Source of the DNA: Vagococcus sp. CY52-2
GTDB taxonomy: Bacteria; Bacillota; Bacilli; Lactobacillales; Vagococcaceae
Reading direction: 5' to 3'
DNA: 64,000 nucleotides
NCBI RefSeq assembly: GCF_022655055.1
Contig: NZ_CP093384.1
Span: 1,922,001 to 1,986,000 of the forward strand
Shown: positions 1 to 8,324 of the stretch, in pieces
Layout: each line of letters starts with the position of its first letter
Position numbering within the stretch: the first letter of the stretch is position 1
Notes under the pieces: model-generated
The model's database searches: none
What the model saw: the letters and a program-made list of their open reading frames with translations, nothing else
Told to the model about the DNA's origin: nothing
Program-made: the position numbers and the translations under genes

Positions 1-306
1 AGGTTCTAACGTATTTAATTCTCCATCAGTTGGATTATATTTGCGTTCGTCTAAACAAAAGTACATATTATTTTCCTTATCTCCAATAATAGAAATATTA
101 AAAACATCATTAGCACTGTTCAATTTAACAATATCTTCCTTAATTTGATATCCATAGACTAGGTAAACACGATCATCAATATGTTTATTTTGATTAGGTA
201 ATATCCCCGTGATTTCTGAATTCGATGATGCCCATACCAAATCAGTTTTAATAACTAGACAAATAGAAAAACAAATTAGCATCATAATAAAATATAGTTT
301 TTTCAA
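1..306 (-). CDS. Partial secreted protein of unknown function
   Basis: The reading frame is open from a TTG start at 306 to the window edge (102 codons, no stop). An AAAGGAG ribosome binding site lies about 6 bases before the TTG. The first 25 or so residues are a lysine start, a hydrophobic stretch (YFIMMLICFSICLVI) and a VWASS site that looks like signal peptidase I cleavage. The mature part seen so far is polar and rich in N, D and I, with no lipobox cysteine and no motif I recognise. It is probably exported; the C-terminus, and any anchor, lies outside the window. Confidence 0.6.
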   Translation of the reverse strand, partial: MKKLYFIMMLICFSICLVIKTDLVWASSNSEITGILPNQNKHIDDRVYLVYGYQIKEDIVKLNSANDVFNISIIGDKENNMYFCLDERKYNPTDGELNTLEP

Positions 307-450
307 TTTTTTCTCCTTTAACATATTTATTTAAATTTTCATTTTAGTTTAAATTATACCGTAAAAAATACTTTGTAACAACATTTTTAAGATAGTGTCA
401 ATAACTTTATTGCTAGGCAGTGATAGTGTTCTAAGTAACCTGAAAAACAA

Positions 451-520
451 AAATCATTTATGATGTACTCAAATTGTCTTTCTAACAAAAGAAAACAAGG
501 AGAGTAATCACAAATGATTT
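451..520. repeat. Long-loop inverted repeat downstream of the IclR gene
   Basis: AAATCATTT at 451-459 and AAATGATTT at 512-520 are perfect 9-base inverted repeats about 50 bases apart, and a T8 run follows the right arm. The loop is long for an intrinsic terminator. It may be a decayed element end or a weak 3-prime structure. The rest of 307-568 is AT-rich and shows no gene. Confidence 0.25.
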
Positions 521-568
521 TTTTTAGTTATTTTGCTTAATTTTACAATCAACATAATTTGTTTACAT

Positions 569-1339
569 TTAATTCAAATTTTTTTCAATAGTATTTTTTG
601 CCTCTAACATGTTATCAATCACATAATTTCTAAATTCTTCATTTACTCTAAATTTCGGCATACTAACACTAAATGCTCCTTCAATCCGTCCTTGTTTAGT
701 CATTATAGGCATAGCAATACAATAACAATCTTCTTCCATTTCCTCATCATCATAGGCAATATTCGTTTCTTTTATTTTCTGTAATTCTTTCTTCATCAAA
801 AATTTATTAGTAATAGTATTTTCTGTATAAGCCTGTAGCGGAACTGTTTTAAAGTAGTGATCTAATTCTTCATCATTATATGCCGATAAAAATACTTTTC
901 CCATTCCTGTCGAATAAAGAGGTTTTCTTGCTCCAACCTTAGATGACATATAAATCGACTTTTCCTTAGGTTCTAGTTTATCGATATAGATCAATTCATT
1001 ATTATTTGACATCCCTAAATGAATTGTTTCATCTACTTCTAACTGAAGTTTTTCTAAACTGGGCTCAGCTATGTTTTTTAACATCGAATTACTTGAATAT
1101 ACTTGACTATATTTTACTATGCTAGGACCTAAATAATATGTTTTACTTTTTTCATTTCGTGTTACATATCCAATCAGTATTAATGTATCTAATATTTTTA
1201 ACGCGGTAGATGTTGTCAGCCCTGATAATTCTGCAACCTCTTTCAGTGTAACATCGCCTGTTGTTTCTGCTAAGCAATCTAATATTTTAGCCGCTTTAAT
1301 CAATACTGTTCCATATGGTTTCAATTGATTGTCTTTCAC
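569..1339 (-). CDS. IclR-family transcriptional regulator
   Basis: This 256-aa protein has the IclR layout: an N-terminal winged helix-turn-helix (about residues 10-70, with a recognition helix near SGLTTSTALKILDTL) and a C-terminal effector domain (about 80-250) with the family GMGKVFLSAY and AMPIMTKQGRIEGAFSVSMP segments. The start is a GTG at 1339, with GAGGTG five bases upstream. IclR proteins usually repress catabolic operons and themselves, and are released by small acids or sugars. A perfect inverted repeat just upstream (1354-1391) fits autoregulation. The ligand and targets cannot be told; the proline iminopeptidase gene upstream on the same strand is the only close neighbour. Confidence 0.93.
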   Translation of the reverse strand: MKDNQLKPYGTVLIKAAKILDCLAETTGDVTLKEVAELSGLTTSTALKILDTLILIGYVTRNEKSKTYYLGPSIVKYSQVYSSNSMLKNIAEPSLEKLQLEVDETIHLGMSNNNELIYIDKLEPKEKSIYMSSKVGARKPLYSTGMGKVFLSAYNDEELDHYFKTVPLQAYTENTITNKFLMKKELQKIKETNIAYDDEEMEEDCYCIAMPIMTKQGRIEGAFSVSMPKFRVNEEFRNYVIDNMLEAKNTIEKNLN

Positions 1340-1353
1340 GCTTTCACCTCATT

Positions 1354-1391
1354 ATTTCCTAATAAGAAACGGAATATTCTTATTAGGAAAT
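1354..1391. promoter_or_regulatory. Candidate IclR operator (13-bp perfect inverted repeat)
   Basis: ATTTCCTAATAAG at 1354-1366 is matched by its exact reverse complement at 1379-1391, with a 12-base spacer that itself contains GGAA. The arms carry the TTTCC/GGAAA signature typical of IclR-family sites. It lies 15 bases upstream of the regulator's start codon, where binding would block its own transcription. Binding by this regulator is inferred. Confidence 0.55.
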
Positions 1392-1435
1392 TGTACCATA
1401 GATTAGTAAAAATAGGTAGTATCCTCTTAACCTGC

Positions 1436-2308
1436 TCACTTTTCAAGCCAACTAGCTAGTAGGTTAATGTATTTATCTCGTTCTTCTACAAACGGCATAT
1501 GTCGACTGTGTTGAAATAACTCCCAGGTTGCGTTTGGAATTTCATCATACATTGTTTTGGCAAGTACAGGGGTACACAAGTCATTCGCCCCACTAATAAT
1601 TAAGGCAGGCACCTTAATCTGATGCAATTGAGCGGTATAATCAAATGTTTTTAATGTTCCCATAGGAAAGAATTCATTTGGTCCCCACGCATACAGATAA
1701 GCTTGCTCTCCTCTGGTTTTTTGACGTCTAAGAGGTTCCGGAGATGTTTTAGTTGGCATATCACCTGCATGTCGTTGCATAAATAGGTCATTTGCTTTTA
1801 AATACTCTGGTTTTGAGAAATCATTGTTTGCTTCAGCATATGCTATAGCCTCTTGCTCTTTTTCATCCATTAATTTGATTAAACGATGTTGCTCTTGTTT
1901 CCATAATTCCGCAGACGATAAGGTACTCGATAAAATAATACTGTCTACACCACTAGGTTTTTTGTCACACATATATTTAAGAAGCAACATCCCTCCCCAT
2001 GACTGCCCAAGGATATGTACTCTCTCTAGACCTAAATATTCTCTTAATGTAATCAACTCATCTAGCCATGTTTTAGCTGTCCATAGCTCTGGTTTATTAG
2101 GAATAGATGACAAACCACACCCTAATTGATCATACATGATTAGTTGCCGCCCATCCTCTGCCAGTTCATCCAATAATTCAAAATAATTGTGTGTCGACCC
2201 TGGTCCTCCATGTAACAACAATAAAGGGGGTTTTTCAGATGCTTCTCCGACAATGCGATAATATGTTTGATAATCTAAAAATGGCATGTATCCTTCGGTA
2301 ACCTTCAT
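1436..2308 (-). CDS. pip: Proline iminopeptidase (alpha/beta hydrolase)
   Basis: This 290-aa cytoplasmic enzyme belongs to peptidase family S33, which releases N-terminal proline from short peptides. The oxyanion motif HGGPGS is at about 33-38, the nucleophile elbow GQSWGG puts Ser at 103, the acid is probably Asp243 in SGANDLCTP, and the base is probably His270 in HSRHMPFVEE. Length and motifs fit the PepIP group of lactic acid bacteria. It sits alone between an IclR gene and a VanZ-like gene, each separated by more than 85 bases. Related S33 hydrolases with other substrates cannot be fully excluded, but HGGPG with GQSWGG favours proline release. Confidence 0.9.
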   Translation of the reverse strand: MKVTEGYMPFLDYQTYYRIVGEASEKPPLLLLHGGPGSTHNYFELLDELAEDGRQLIMYDQLGCGLSSIPNKPELWTAKTWLDELITLREYLGLERVHILGQSWGGMLLLKYMCDKKPSGVDSIILSSTLSSAELWKQEQHRLIKLMDEKEQEAIAYAEANNDFSKPEYLKANDLFMQRHAGDMPTKTSPEPLRRQKTRGEQAYLYAWGPNEFFPMGTLKTFDYTAQLHQIKVPALIISGANDLCTPVLAKTMYDEIPNATWELFQHSRHMPFVEERDKYINLLASWLEK

Positions 2309-2366
2309 TTTCTCTCCTACTTTCTCATGACTATTTATAAAGTATCATATCATTTACACACAATGA

Positions 2367-2396
2367 AACCTACCTCTTCATGTTAAAAGGTAGGTT
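2367..2396 (-). terminator. Probable terminator after the VanZ-RDD gene
   Basis: AACCTACCT (2367-2375) and AGGTAGGTT (2388-2396) form a 9-bp stem with a 12-base loop, just past the stop at 2402. The following bases on the minus strand are only moderately T-rich, so termination may be partial. Confidence 0.6.
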
Positions 2397-2401
2397 CATA
2401 T

Positions 2402-3514
2402 TTATTTTCTGATGAAAATTATTCTAGATAAGTGATTAAAAAATACAACATCTTTTTTATTAATCCAATCTCTTACAATAATAAATAAAAAACTCGCCCA
2501 CACAAAATATACGATAAGTGAATACAATAGTTGGAATAGAATCATATAGATATTCTCTGAATAAAAATCATAAATACTTTGCCCCAAACGACTGACAAGT
2601 GACGGAGTAAAAATAAGAATAAAACGATAGATAAGCGACGTGATGGGTTTCTTTTCTGGCAAGCGTATTGTGAGTTTGATTATTTTCCCTCCTACAGTTG
2701 TCCCTTTCATCATAAAAGGCAGAACTACCATGAAAAGAAAACTTATCACTAATTTTATTGAATACATATCACTTTCTCGAAAAATAAACGTTGATAACAG
2801 CGAGCCAATCATTTGAGAAACAGCCAATGTTAGTAGGACTTCAACTAGTTGAGACCCATAGGATGCAATATGATCGGATGTGTAACTATCATCTTGTTTA
2901 TGTAGTTGATCTCGACTCGGAACAAAGAATAATAATATTGGCGCAACAAAAAAGCCAATCATTCCTCCTAAAGTATTCATCATCAAATCATCCACATCAA
3001 ATAAACGATATGGGTACTCATAGTATCCAAATAAAGCCGTTAACTGTGATACCTCAAAAAATAATGTCGTACTAAATATAATCGGTAATGCGACGCACCA
3101 TTTGTTCGCTTTCTTAAAAAAGAAACGTAAATACACCCCTAAAGGCAATAGTAACATGATATTAAAAATAACTTGTAAAAACGTAAAAGACTTCACTAAC
3201 TTGATATATGTCCTAGGATTGCCTGCTTCAAATCCTGGTATGGTTGTAAAATCCTTTAAAAAATTAAAAGGTTTTAACTGAGTATACACATGATGCTTAA
3301 ATTCTATATCGTGTCGATTTTTAGGTAGTGGCAAGCTCACTAGAAAAAAAGCGGTCAAACAATAATAGATAAAACTAAAAAATACTAAGTTACGCCAAAA
3401 GTTAAAATAACCATATTTTCGGTATTGATAAATCGTCCACGGAGCAGTCCCAATAAATGATATTACAGCAAAACAAATAATTGCCGTTGATAAGGGGACA
3501 GCGTATGATGGCAT
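2402..3514 (-). CDS. VanZ-like / RDD-domain membrane protein
   Basis: This 370-aa protein is almost entirely hydrophobic. Residues from about 10 to 200 form a VanZ-like domain: several membrane spans with the family NIMLLLPLGVYLRF segment and a YRLFDVDDLMMNTLGG motif. Residues from about 215 to 350 resemble an RDD domain, with a GGKIIKLTI-like segment and paired membrane spans. VanZ proteins lower teicoplanin binding in some enterococci, but most chromosomal family members, including VanZ-RDD fusions, have no established role. It lies 36 bases downstream of the PTS IIA gene and is probably cotranscribed with it, for no obvious functional reason. A resistance role should not be assumed. Confidence 0.85.
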   Translation of the reverse strand: MPSYAVPLSTAIICFAVISFIGTAPWTIYQYRKYGYFNFWRNLVFFSFIYYCLTAFFLVSLPLPKNRHDIEFKHHVYTQLKPFNFLKDFTTIPGFEAGNPRTYIKLVKSFTFLQVIFNIMLLLPLGVYLRFFFKKANKWCVALPIIFSTTLFFEVSQLTALFGYYEYPYRLFDVDDLMMNTLGGMIGFFVAPILLFFVPSRDQLHKQDDSYTSDHIASYGSQLVEVLLTLAVSQMIGSLLSTFIFRESDMYSIKLVISFLFMVVLPFMMKGTTVGGKIIKLTIRLPEKKPITSLIYRFILIFTPSLVSRLGQSIYDFYSENIYMILFQLLYSLIVYFVWASFLFIIVRDWINKKDVVFFNHLSRIIFIRK

Positions 3515-3550
3515 AATATTCCCTTCTTTCTAAAATTATAAATTTTTCTT

Positions 3551-3871
3551 TTACCTTCCATTAATCACTTTATATAAATCAACCATTTCTTTGGCTAAAT
3601 CAGTAAAGGATATACTCGTCATCAAATGGTCTTGACTATGTACAGTAAGAAGTGTTACCTCTATTGGATCTCCTTGAGCTTCTTTAGTTAGCATCTCCGT
3701 TTGAGATTGATGCGCCCTTATCAAAGATTCTTTCGCCTCATTTAAACTTACTTCTGCTGCTGAAAAATCGTTTGCCTTTGCTGCCTGAATTGCTTCCATC
3801 GCATGACTTTTAGCATCTCCACTATGCATAATGAGTCCCATAACCATTTGCATATTTTTCTCATCCATCAC
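3551..3871 (-). CDS. PTS lactose/cellobiose-family IIA component
   Basis: This 106-aa protein matches the all-helical PTS IIA(Lac) family, which forms trimers and passes phosphate from HPr to a IIB partner. The phosphorylated histidine is probably His78 in LLTVHSQDHLMT, the same position as in LacF, and an AHQSQTEML segment is also conserved. Length is normal. It is an orphan: no IIB, IIC or glycosidase gene is near, so it must serve a lactose/cellobiose-class permease encoded elsewhere, or act as a phosphorylation-dependent regulator. A good promoter precedes it at 3937-3966. Confidence 0.92.
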   Translation of the reverse strand: MMDEKNMQMVMGLIMHSGDAKSHAMEAIQAAKANDFSAAEVSLNEAKESLIRAHQSQTEMLTKEAQGDPIEVTLLTVHSQDHLMTSISFTDLAKEMVDLYKVINGR

Positions 3872-3936
3872 ACATCACCCATCCTTATGTCTATAGTCAT
3901 TCATCGCTCAAAAAAGGTATACATAACGCTGACCTA

Positions 3937-3966
3937 ATTTTAGTTCACTTTCTTAGGATTTGTCAA
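3937..3966 (-). promoter_or_regulatory. Sigma-A promoter for the PTS IIA / VanZ-RDD pair
   Basis: On the minus strand a perfect TTGACA (3961-3966) and TAAAAT (3937-3942) are separated by 18 bases. The predicted transcript starts about 60 bases before the IIA gene. Confidence 0.6.
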
Positions 3967-4022
3967 TAAAATAAAAGGTTCATAAATGGGCTGGCTTAAC
4001 CTCTTAGACAGTCATTATACTG

Positions 4023-4256
4023 TTATTTTTTAGTTGTATCATTTGGTGTTGTAGATAAACTTGATCCGGTTGTTGTATCAAGACTTTCGTTGATTACTGC
4101 CGTGGTTTGAGTGATGACTTTACTTCCTAATTGTTTATTAAATTCATTCATGGTTTCATTTGAAACAAACGTCTGTTTAATTGGCATGCCCATTTGATAT
4201 AAAATGTCTGTTGGAATATTGGATAATGCGTTTTTGGGGTTAGTCAAAGTCGTCAA
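4023..4256 (-). CDS. Short hypothetical ORF beside a decayed region
   Basis: This 77-codon frame opens with TTG and lacks a convincing ribosome binding site. It has a mixed N-terminus, then a Thr/Ser/Asn-rich tail (TTTGSSLSTTPNDTTKK). I do not recognise it. It directly abuts the IS30 remnant, so it is more likely the leftover end of a longer broken gene than a functional protein. No signal peptide or membrane segment is evident. Confidence 0.2.
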   Translation of the reverse strand: MTTLTNPKNALSNIPTDILYQMGMPIKQTFVSNETMNEFNKQLGSKVITQTTAVINESLDTTTGSSLSTTPNDTTKK

Positions 4257-4319
4257 TTTCTCATGTAAATGGGGCCTTTATCTACCTAATCATAACGTTT
4301 AGAAGCTTGATAAATACCA

Positions 4320-4797
4320 AACGCAAGTAGTAATACAATCATGAGTTTCCTAATTCATGTTCTATCCGTACTCATTCTAGATTCTTTAAGTAAGGCCTGT
4401 TTGACTTGATCGCATTTCCTATGAAAGTTAAAAGGAAAGCGAATGGTTATAAAGTAAAAAGAGGCAAACAAGCCTTTAAAAGAACTATCCATCAACGTCA
4501 TAAGGATTATCGACTCTTTAATAATAAACTTGGCCACCCTCAAGGTGACACAATTGTTGGAAAAGACCATAAAAGTACTGCTGTCATACTCGTTGAAAGA
4601 CGATCAAAAGTGATTATTACGTTAAAATCAATAGGTAGAAGAGCAATAGATATCGAAAATAGTTTAAATAATTGGTTTAAACAGCTTCCGCGCCATCTAT
4701 TTAAATCAATCACATTTGATTTTGGTAAAGAATTTTCTAATTGGAATTCAATTAGTAATTCGAATGATATTGGTATTTATTTTGCTGATCCTGAAAT
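4320..4797 (+). pseudogene. IS30-family transposase fragment
   Basis: The plus strand encodes the middle of an IS30-type DDE transposase: GDTIVGKDHKS (first Asp), LVERRSK, then SITFDFGKEFSNW (second Asp) and IYFADP. The conserved continuation (PGTPSQRGLNE and the catalytic Glu region) is missing, because homology stops at about 4797 where pepC-like sequence begins. Upstream, NHEFPNSCSIRT and RFFK-stop-GLFDL extend the match to about 4320-4400, with an in-frame TAA and a frameshift; the DNA-binding N-terminus is absent. There are no terminal inverted repeats. It is an inactive relic embedded in a dead pepC copy. Short minus-strand frames here are antisense shadows. Confidence 0.85.
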
Positions 4798-4799
4798 GT

Positions 4800-5124
4800 C
4801 ATAGAAAAATAGATAATTTTGTGATAATTCAATGTTGTATTGTTTTTCTATTGGTAATCGGATCACATTCACACATGAAAATATTCAGCAGAGTCCACTA
4901 TGACGCTGATTCGTTACTTGGTGAGTATCCACCTCAATTGAAAAGTTAAAATTATTAACGTCAATTGAAAAGTTAAAATTATTAACGTCAATTGATTGGA
5001 TATTTTCTGCTGCTTTAAACAAGCCACTAGTTGTCGCAGCTGTTTGGGCAACTTGATTTCCTCAGTTTGAATTGAAAGCTTTCTTCATTTCATTGAGTCG
5101 TTCACTAGTAAGTGGTCTAGACAT
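4800..5124 (-). pseudogene. pepC: Degenerate 5-prime copy of pepC (aminopeptidase C)
   Basis: Minus-strand translation from an ATG at 5124 aligns with the first 100 or so residues of the intact PepC at 9758-11089: VAQTAATTSGLFKAAENIQSID, NFNFSID, HQVTNQ, the active-site region SGLC, then NVIRLPIEKQYNIELSQNYLFFYD. In-frame TGA stops lie at 5062-5064 and 4885-4887, the second replacing the Trp after the catalytic Cys. A 27-bp unit is duplicated inside. Homology ends at the IS30 fragment (about 4800), and the C-terminal three quarters of the gene are gone. Even the leader before the ATG (GGAGTGTTTTAT) matches that of intact pepC, so this is a true paralogous duplicate. Confidence 0.9.
4935..4988. 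repeat. 27-bp perfect tandem duplication in the pepC pseudogene
   Basis: Two identical 27-base units occupy 4935-4961 and 4962-4988. On the minus strand each encodes a nine-residue VNNFNFSID-like block that is present once in intact PepC. The unit is a multiple of three, so the duplication kept the frame. It looks like replication slippage in a gene no longer under selection. Confidence 0.95.
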
Positions 5125-5258
5125 ATAAAACACTCCATTCCTAAATTTATCGTTTTATTGATACACTTATATATCACTCCATTTGTATGTATATCTCTCG
5201 TTTTTTTGGGGAATCTCACACAACTTTTTATGGTGTGTTAACTAAATTTTTGTACAAA

Positions 5259-5296
5259 ATAATAACTGCTTACCTAAAAAGATAAACAGTTATTTC
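5259..5296 (-). terminator. Terminator of the permease/peptidase array
   Basis: Just past the permease B stop (5301), AATAACTG (5261-5268) pairs with CAGTTATT (5287-5294), and the stem extends by further A-U and G-U pairs. ATTATTTTG follows on the minus strand. It separates the live operon from the dead pepC copy. Confidence 0.65.
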
Positions 5297-5300
5297 GTTA

Positions 5301-6824
5301 TTATTTATTTGTTGTTTGGGTACTATCTTTTGCCATCTCTTTTTGTACATCAGTTAACCAGCTAGCTTTTTTCTTGTTATAGATGATTAAAGGGATACTA
5401 AATAGAATACCGACAAAGATTAAAACAAAGATTAAGTTTTCAATCGTATTACTCATAAAGGTTAACGTTAAAGCAAACACGATAGTTACCATCAGTAAAC
5501 CAGCAAAGAAGAATCCAAGACCATTTCCTTTTTTACCTACACGGAAAGGGTGTTCTGTATCAGGTGATTTTCTTCTCATCGCAATAAATCCTAAAGCCAT
5601 TAATGTATAAGCTAGACAATAGATCATTGTGCCACTATTTGTGATAATAACGAATACTTTGTTAATTCCAGGGATGACAACGTATGCTCCTGACAAAATA
5701 GTAATCGCAATCGCTTGAACAAATAGTAAGGTATTTGATGAGTTAAATTTATTTGTTTTCCAGAATTTGAATTTTTCTGGGAAGTCTCCTTCTCTTGCAC
5801 TTGCAGTGATTGTTTTTTGAGCACTGATAAACCATGTGGACATATTAGTCAACACACTCACAATAGAAAGTAAGCAGAAGATTTGGACAACAAAATATGG
5901 TAATCCTAAACGATCAGCAAACAATTGTAATGGCTGAGCACCATTGTTTAATTGGATTTTACCTGCTGGGATAACATTTGCTACTAAAAATGAGTTAACC
6001 AATGAGAACAACGCTAATAAAATAAGGGATGTAATAACACCTTTAGCATATTGTTGAGATGGTTTTTTCAGACGAGTAATAAACACAGAAGACATCTCTA
6101 TTCCTAAGAAAATAAAGATAATCCCACTAAAATACATTCCAGAACCACTGGTGAACGATTTAGGAACTAATTTTGACCATGAAAAGGTTCCTAATATACT
6201 ATCTGGGTTTAAACCAATTTTTACAAAGGTAAACACACCAAGTATAAATAGCATCACAACAGGAATATACAAACCTAACCAAATACCAAATTTACCATTT
6301 ACTTTTGCCATGTCGAATTTTAAATTCAACAGTGTCATACACCAAACTAATCCTAAAATAACCGCCAATGTAAACATCGAATTCTCGATTAAACTTTCTT
6401 TCTTCAGTAACAACGCAACCATTGGTGCAAACCCAGTTCCTACTACAACCATAGAAGGAAACATCGCTGCCCAAATGAGCCAAGAGGTCACAAATCCCCA
6501 CTTAGGTCCCAGGGTGTTTTTAACCCACAACTCTGGACCACCTTGACCAGGAAATGTTGTCCCAAACTCTCCAGACATTAAAGCAATTGGTAAAGCAAAC
6601 CCAATCACGGCAATACCCATGAATAAAAACATGTTCCATCCTGTTGCCGTCAATGTTGAATAATACGGACCTGCTACAAGAGAGAATGTTAACCCAATAA
6701 ATGTTGCTAATGTTATTTTTGATAAAGCACCTTTTTTACTTGCAGTGTTATTTCCTTGTGCATTAGTTGCTACCGGTTTAACACTTGAAGCAGTAGATGC
6801 CTTACTACCACTTTTGTTTTCCAT
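5301..6824 (-). CDS. APC-superfamily amino-acid permease (permease B)
   Basis: This 507-aa protein has about 12 membrane spans between residues 35 and 490. The N-terminus is Ser/Thr/Asn-rich and soluble. The GEFGTTFPGQGGPELWVKNTLGPKWGF segment after span 2 resembles the glutamate/GABA antiporter (GadC/YjeM-like) branch of the APC superfamily, but the long GadC C-terminal plug is not evident, so the substrate is open. It is 22 bases downstream of a C69 dipeptidase gene and shares its transcript. The setting suggests uptake or exchange of amino acids released by the cotranscribed peptidases. It is clearly diverged from permease A at 11114-12532. Confidence 0.88.
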   Translation of the reverse strand: MENKSGSKASTASSVKPVATNAQGNNTASKKGALSKITLATFIGLTFSLVAGPYYSTLTATGWNMFLFMGIAVIGFALPIALMSGEFGTTFPGQGGPELWVKNTLGPKWGFVTSWLIWAAMFPSMVVVGTGFAPMVALLLKKESLIENSMFTLAVILGLVWCMTLLNLKFDMAKVNGKFGIWLGLYIPVVMLFILGVFTFVKIGLNPDSILGTFSWSKLVPKSFTSGSGMYFSGIIFIFLGIEMSSVFITRLKKPSQQYAKGVITSLILLALFSLVNSFLVANVIPAGKIQLNNGAQPLQLFADRLGLPYFVVQIFCLLSIVSVLTNMSTWFISAQKTITASAREGDFPEKFKFWKTNKFNSSNTLLFVQAIAITILSGAYVVIPGINKVFVIITNSGTMIYCLAYTLMALGFIAMRRKSPDTEHPFRVGKKGNGLGFFFAGLLMVTIVFALTLTFMSNTIENLIFVLIFVGILFSIPLIIYNKKKASWLTDVQKEMAKDSTQTTNK

Positions 6825-6846
6825 AATACGTTCTCCTCACTTATTT

Positions 6847-8247
6847 TTATACGTCTTTGGTTATATCAAAGGTGAGTTTAGATAGGCCTAACCCTTTCTT
6901 AACCAATTCACCGATATGAGTCATGGTTAAATGATTCATTTCTTCTATATTTTGTTTGTTTTGTTTTGTTAAAAAGTCTGTTACATCTCCAGATTGCATG
7001 GCTTTGTACGCACGATCTGTTTCCAATACCATGTGATTTGCCAGTTGTCTAGCGGCACTTAGGTAATCAAAATTAACTGTTTTTAATACGTCATAATCAC
7101 GCTCTACTAAAACAGCGAGTGTACGGTGCATCCAGTAAGCTTGAGTGATATCATAAGTCATACTTGTATTGTTGTATGATGGTGCTGTGTCGTTACTATT
7201 TGCGTAGAAAGGCACATACGGATTGAAGGCGGTTGGACCACTATTAATCCAAGTAATCGCTGCAATCTCTTCTGGTACATCATTTCTGATTTCTAAAATA
7301 TGCGACTGTGATGTACGATTCATTGAAATCGGTCTAAATAATTTTCTAGATGCATCATCTGACGCGTTAAATGGATCATAAATTGTTTCATCATAGTGTG
7401 AACTTAATACAGCCCCTACATCTTCATAACTCAATTTACGATTTGGTTTAAACACAAATGGCATGTCACTACTTCTTGGGTCTTCTACTTTATGCCCCAA
7501 ATAATTTTGGCCGTACCATACACGTGGTGTGTTGTATTCTCTATCTTCTTTTGAACTTGTACCAAAAATATGACGGAAGTTAAATCCTTCATAATCTGGG
7601 TTCAAATGATAGGTTTCGACAAATTCTCGTAATCCTTCTGAATACATAAAGTTTTCTGGGTCATTGAAATCAACTTCTTCAATGATTGATTGATTGGCAA
7701 TCACCGCACAACAGTCATCTGGTACGCGTTGTGCGATCCAATGATGGCCACATGGTATTTCCATGTACCATATTTCGTCTTTATCGCTAAAGATAACGCC
7801 GTTTCCTTCATGAGAACCATATTCTTCAATGAGTTTTCCTAAATAAGTCACTCCTTCTCTAGCAGAAGAAATATAAGGTAATACCACACTAACTAAAGAA
7901 TCTTCACCAAGTCCATCTGTTAAAGGATCAATAGCCAAAACTTTTGTGTTGCTGAAAATACTTTCAGTTGCACTCATTGCCACATTTTTTGAGTTGATAC
8001 CAGACTCACCAAAAATACCGTATTTTTTATATTGAATGTAAGGCACCATTTGGTATCTAAGTGATTTCTTAGGGTAGTTTTCTTTAAAATGTGTTAAGTA
8101 TGATTTGTAAACACCTTCAGTCACATCATTTTCAGGAACCACAATAAACTTTACTGGTTCAATAACGATTTCTGCGTCACAGTTTCTAGCGATGAGCGTT
8201 GCTCCATTCATCGTTGCCTTTTTTCCTACTACAACAGTTGTACACAT
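6847..8247 (-). CDS. pepD: C69-family dipeptidase (second copy)
   Basis: This 466-aa cytoplasmic enzyme of peptidase family C69 cleaves dipeptides. The ATG at 8247 is chosen because AAGAGGG precedes it and because the protein then begins MCTTVVVG, so Met removal exposes the catalytic N-terminal Cys of this Ntn-hydrolase family. Other conserved stretches are LIARNCDAE, GESGINSKNVAMSATES, EGNGVIFSDKDEIWYMEI and MNRTSQSHILEIRNDVPEEIAAI. It is nearly full-length collinear with the paralogue just upstream (8325-9728) and highly similar to it. An intercistronic hairpin at 8288-8314 may lower its expression relative to that paralogue. Confidence 0.93.
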   Translation of the reverse strand: MCTTVVVGKKATMNGATLIARNCDAEIVIEPVKFIVVPENDVTEGVYKSYLTHFKENYPKKSLRYQMVPYIQYKKYGIFGESGINSKNVAMSATESIFSNTKVLAIDPLTDGLGEDSLVSVVLPYISSAREGVTYLGKLIEEYGSHEGNGVIFSDKDEIWYMEIPCGHHWIAQRVPDDCCAVIANQSIIEEVDFNDPENFMYSEGLREFVETYHLNPDYEGFNFRHIFGTSSKEDREYNTPRVWYGQNYLGHKVEDPRSSDMPFVFKPNRKLSYEDVGAVLSSHYDETIYDPFNASDDASRKLFRPISMNRTSQSHILEIRNDVPEEIAAITWINSGPTAFNPYVPFYANSNDTAPSYNNTSMTYDITQAYWMHRTLAVLVERDYDVLKTVNFDYLSAARQLANHMVLETDRAYKAMQSGDVTDFLTKQNKQNIEEMNHLTMTHIGELVKKGLGLSKLTFDITKDV

Positions 8248-8287
8248 AAATATTCCCTCTTCCTTCATTTCCATAGTTTTAATGAGA

Positions 8288-8314
8288 AAAGGATAATCGC
8301 TGGGATTATCCTTT
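8288..8314 (-). terminator. Intercistronic hairpin between the two pepD genes
   Basis: AAAGGATAATC (8288-8298) and GATTATCCTTT (8304-8314) form a perfect 11-bp stem with a 5-base loop. TTTTCTCATT follows on the minus strand. The imperfect U-tract suggests partial termination or RNA processing that divides the array into two expression levels. Confidence 0.6.
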
Positions 8315-8324
8315 CAACGGCTTA

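Noticed and set aside
2402-3514. Glycopeptide-resistance gene (VanZ)
   Set aside because: Only VanZ-like similarity with an RDD fusion; no van ligase, dehydrogenase or sensor genes are nearby, so a resistance call is not supported.
4355-4570. Minus-strand frame with a hydrophobic start near the IS30 relic
   Set aside because: The plus strand there encodes recognisable IS30 transposase text, so the minus frame is antisense. A hydrophobic peptide near 4290-4345 is explained the same way.
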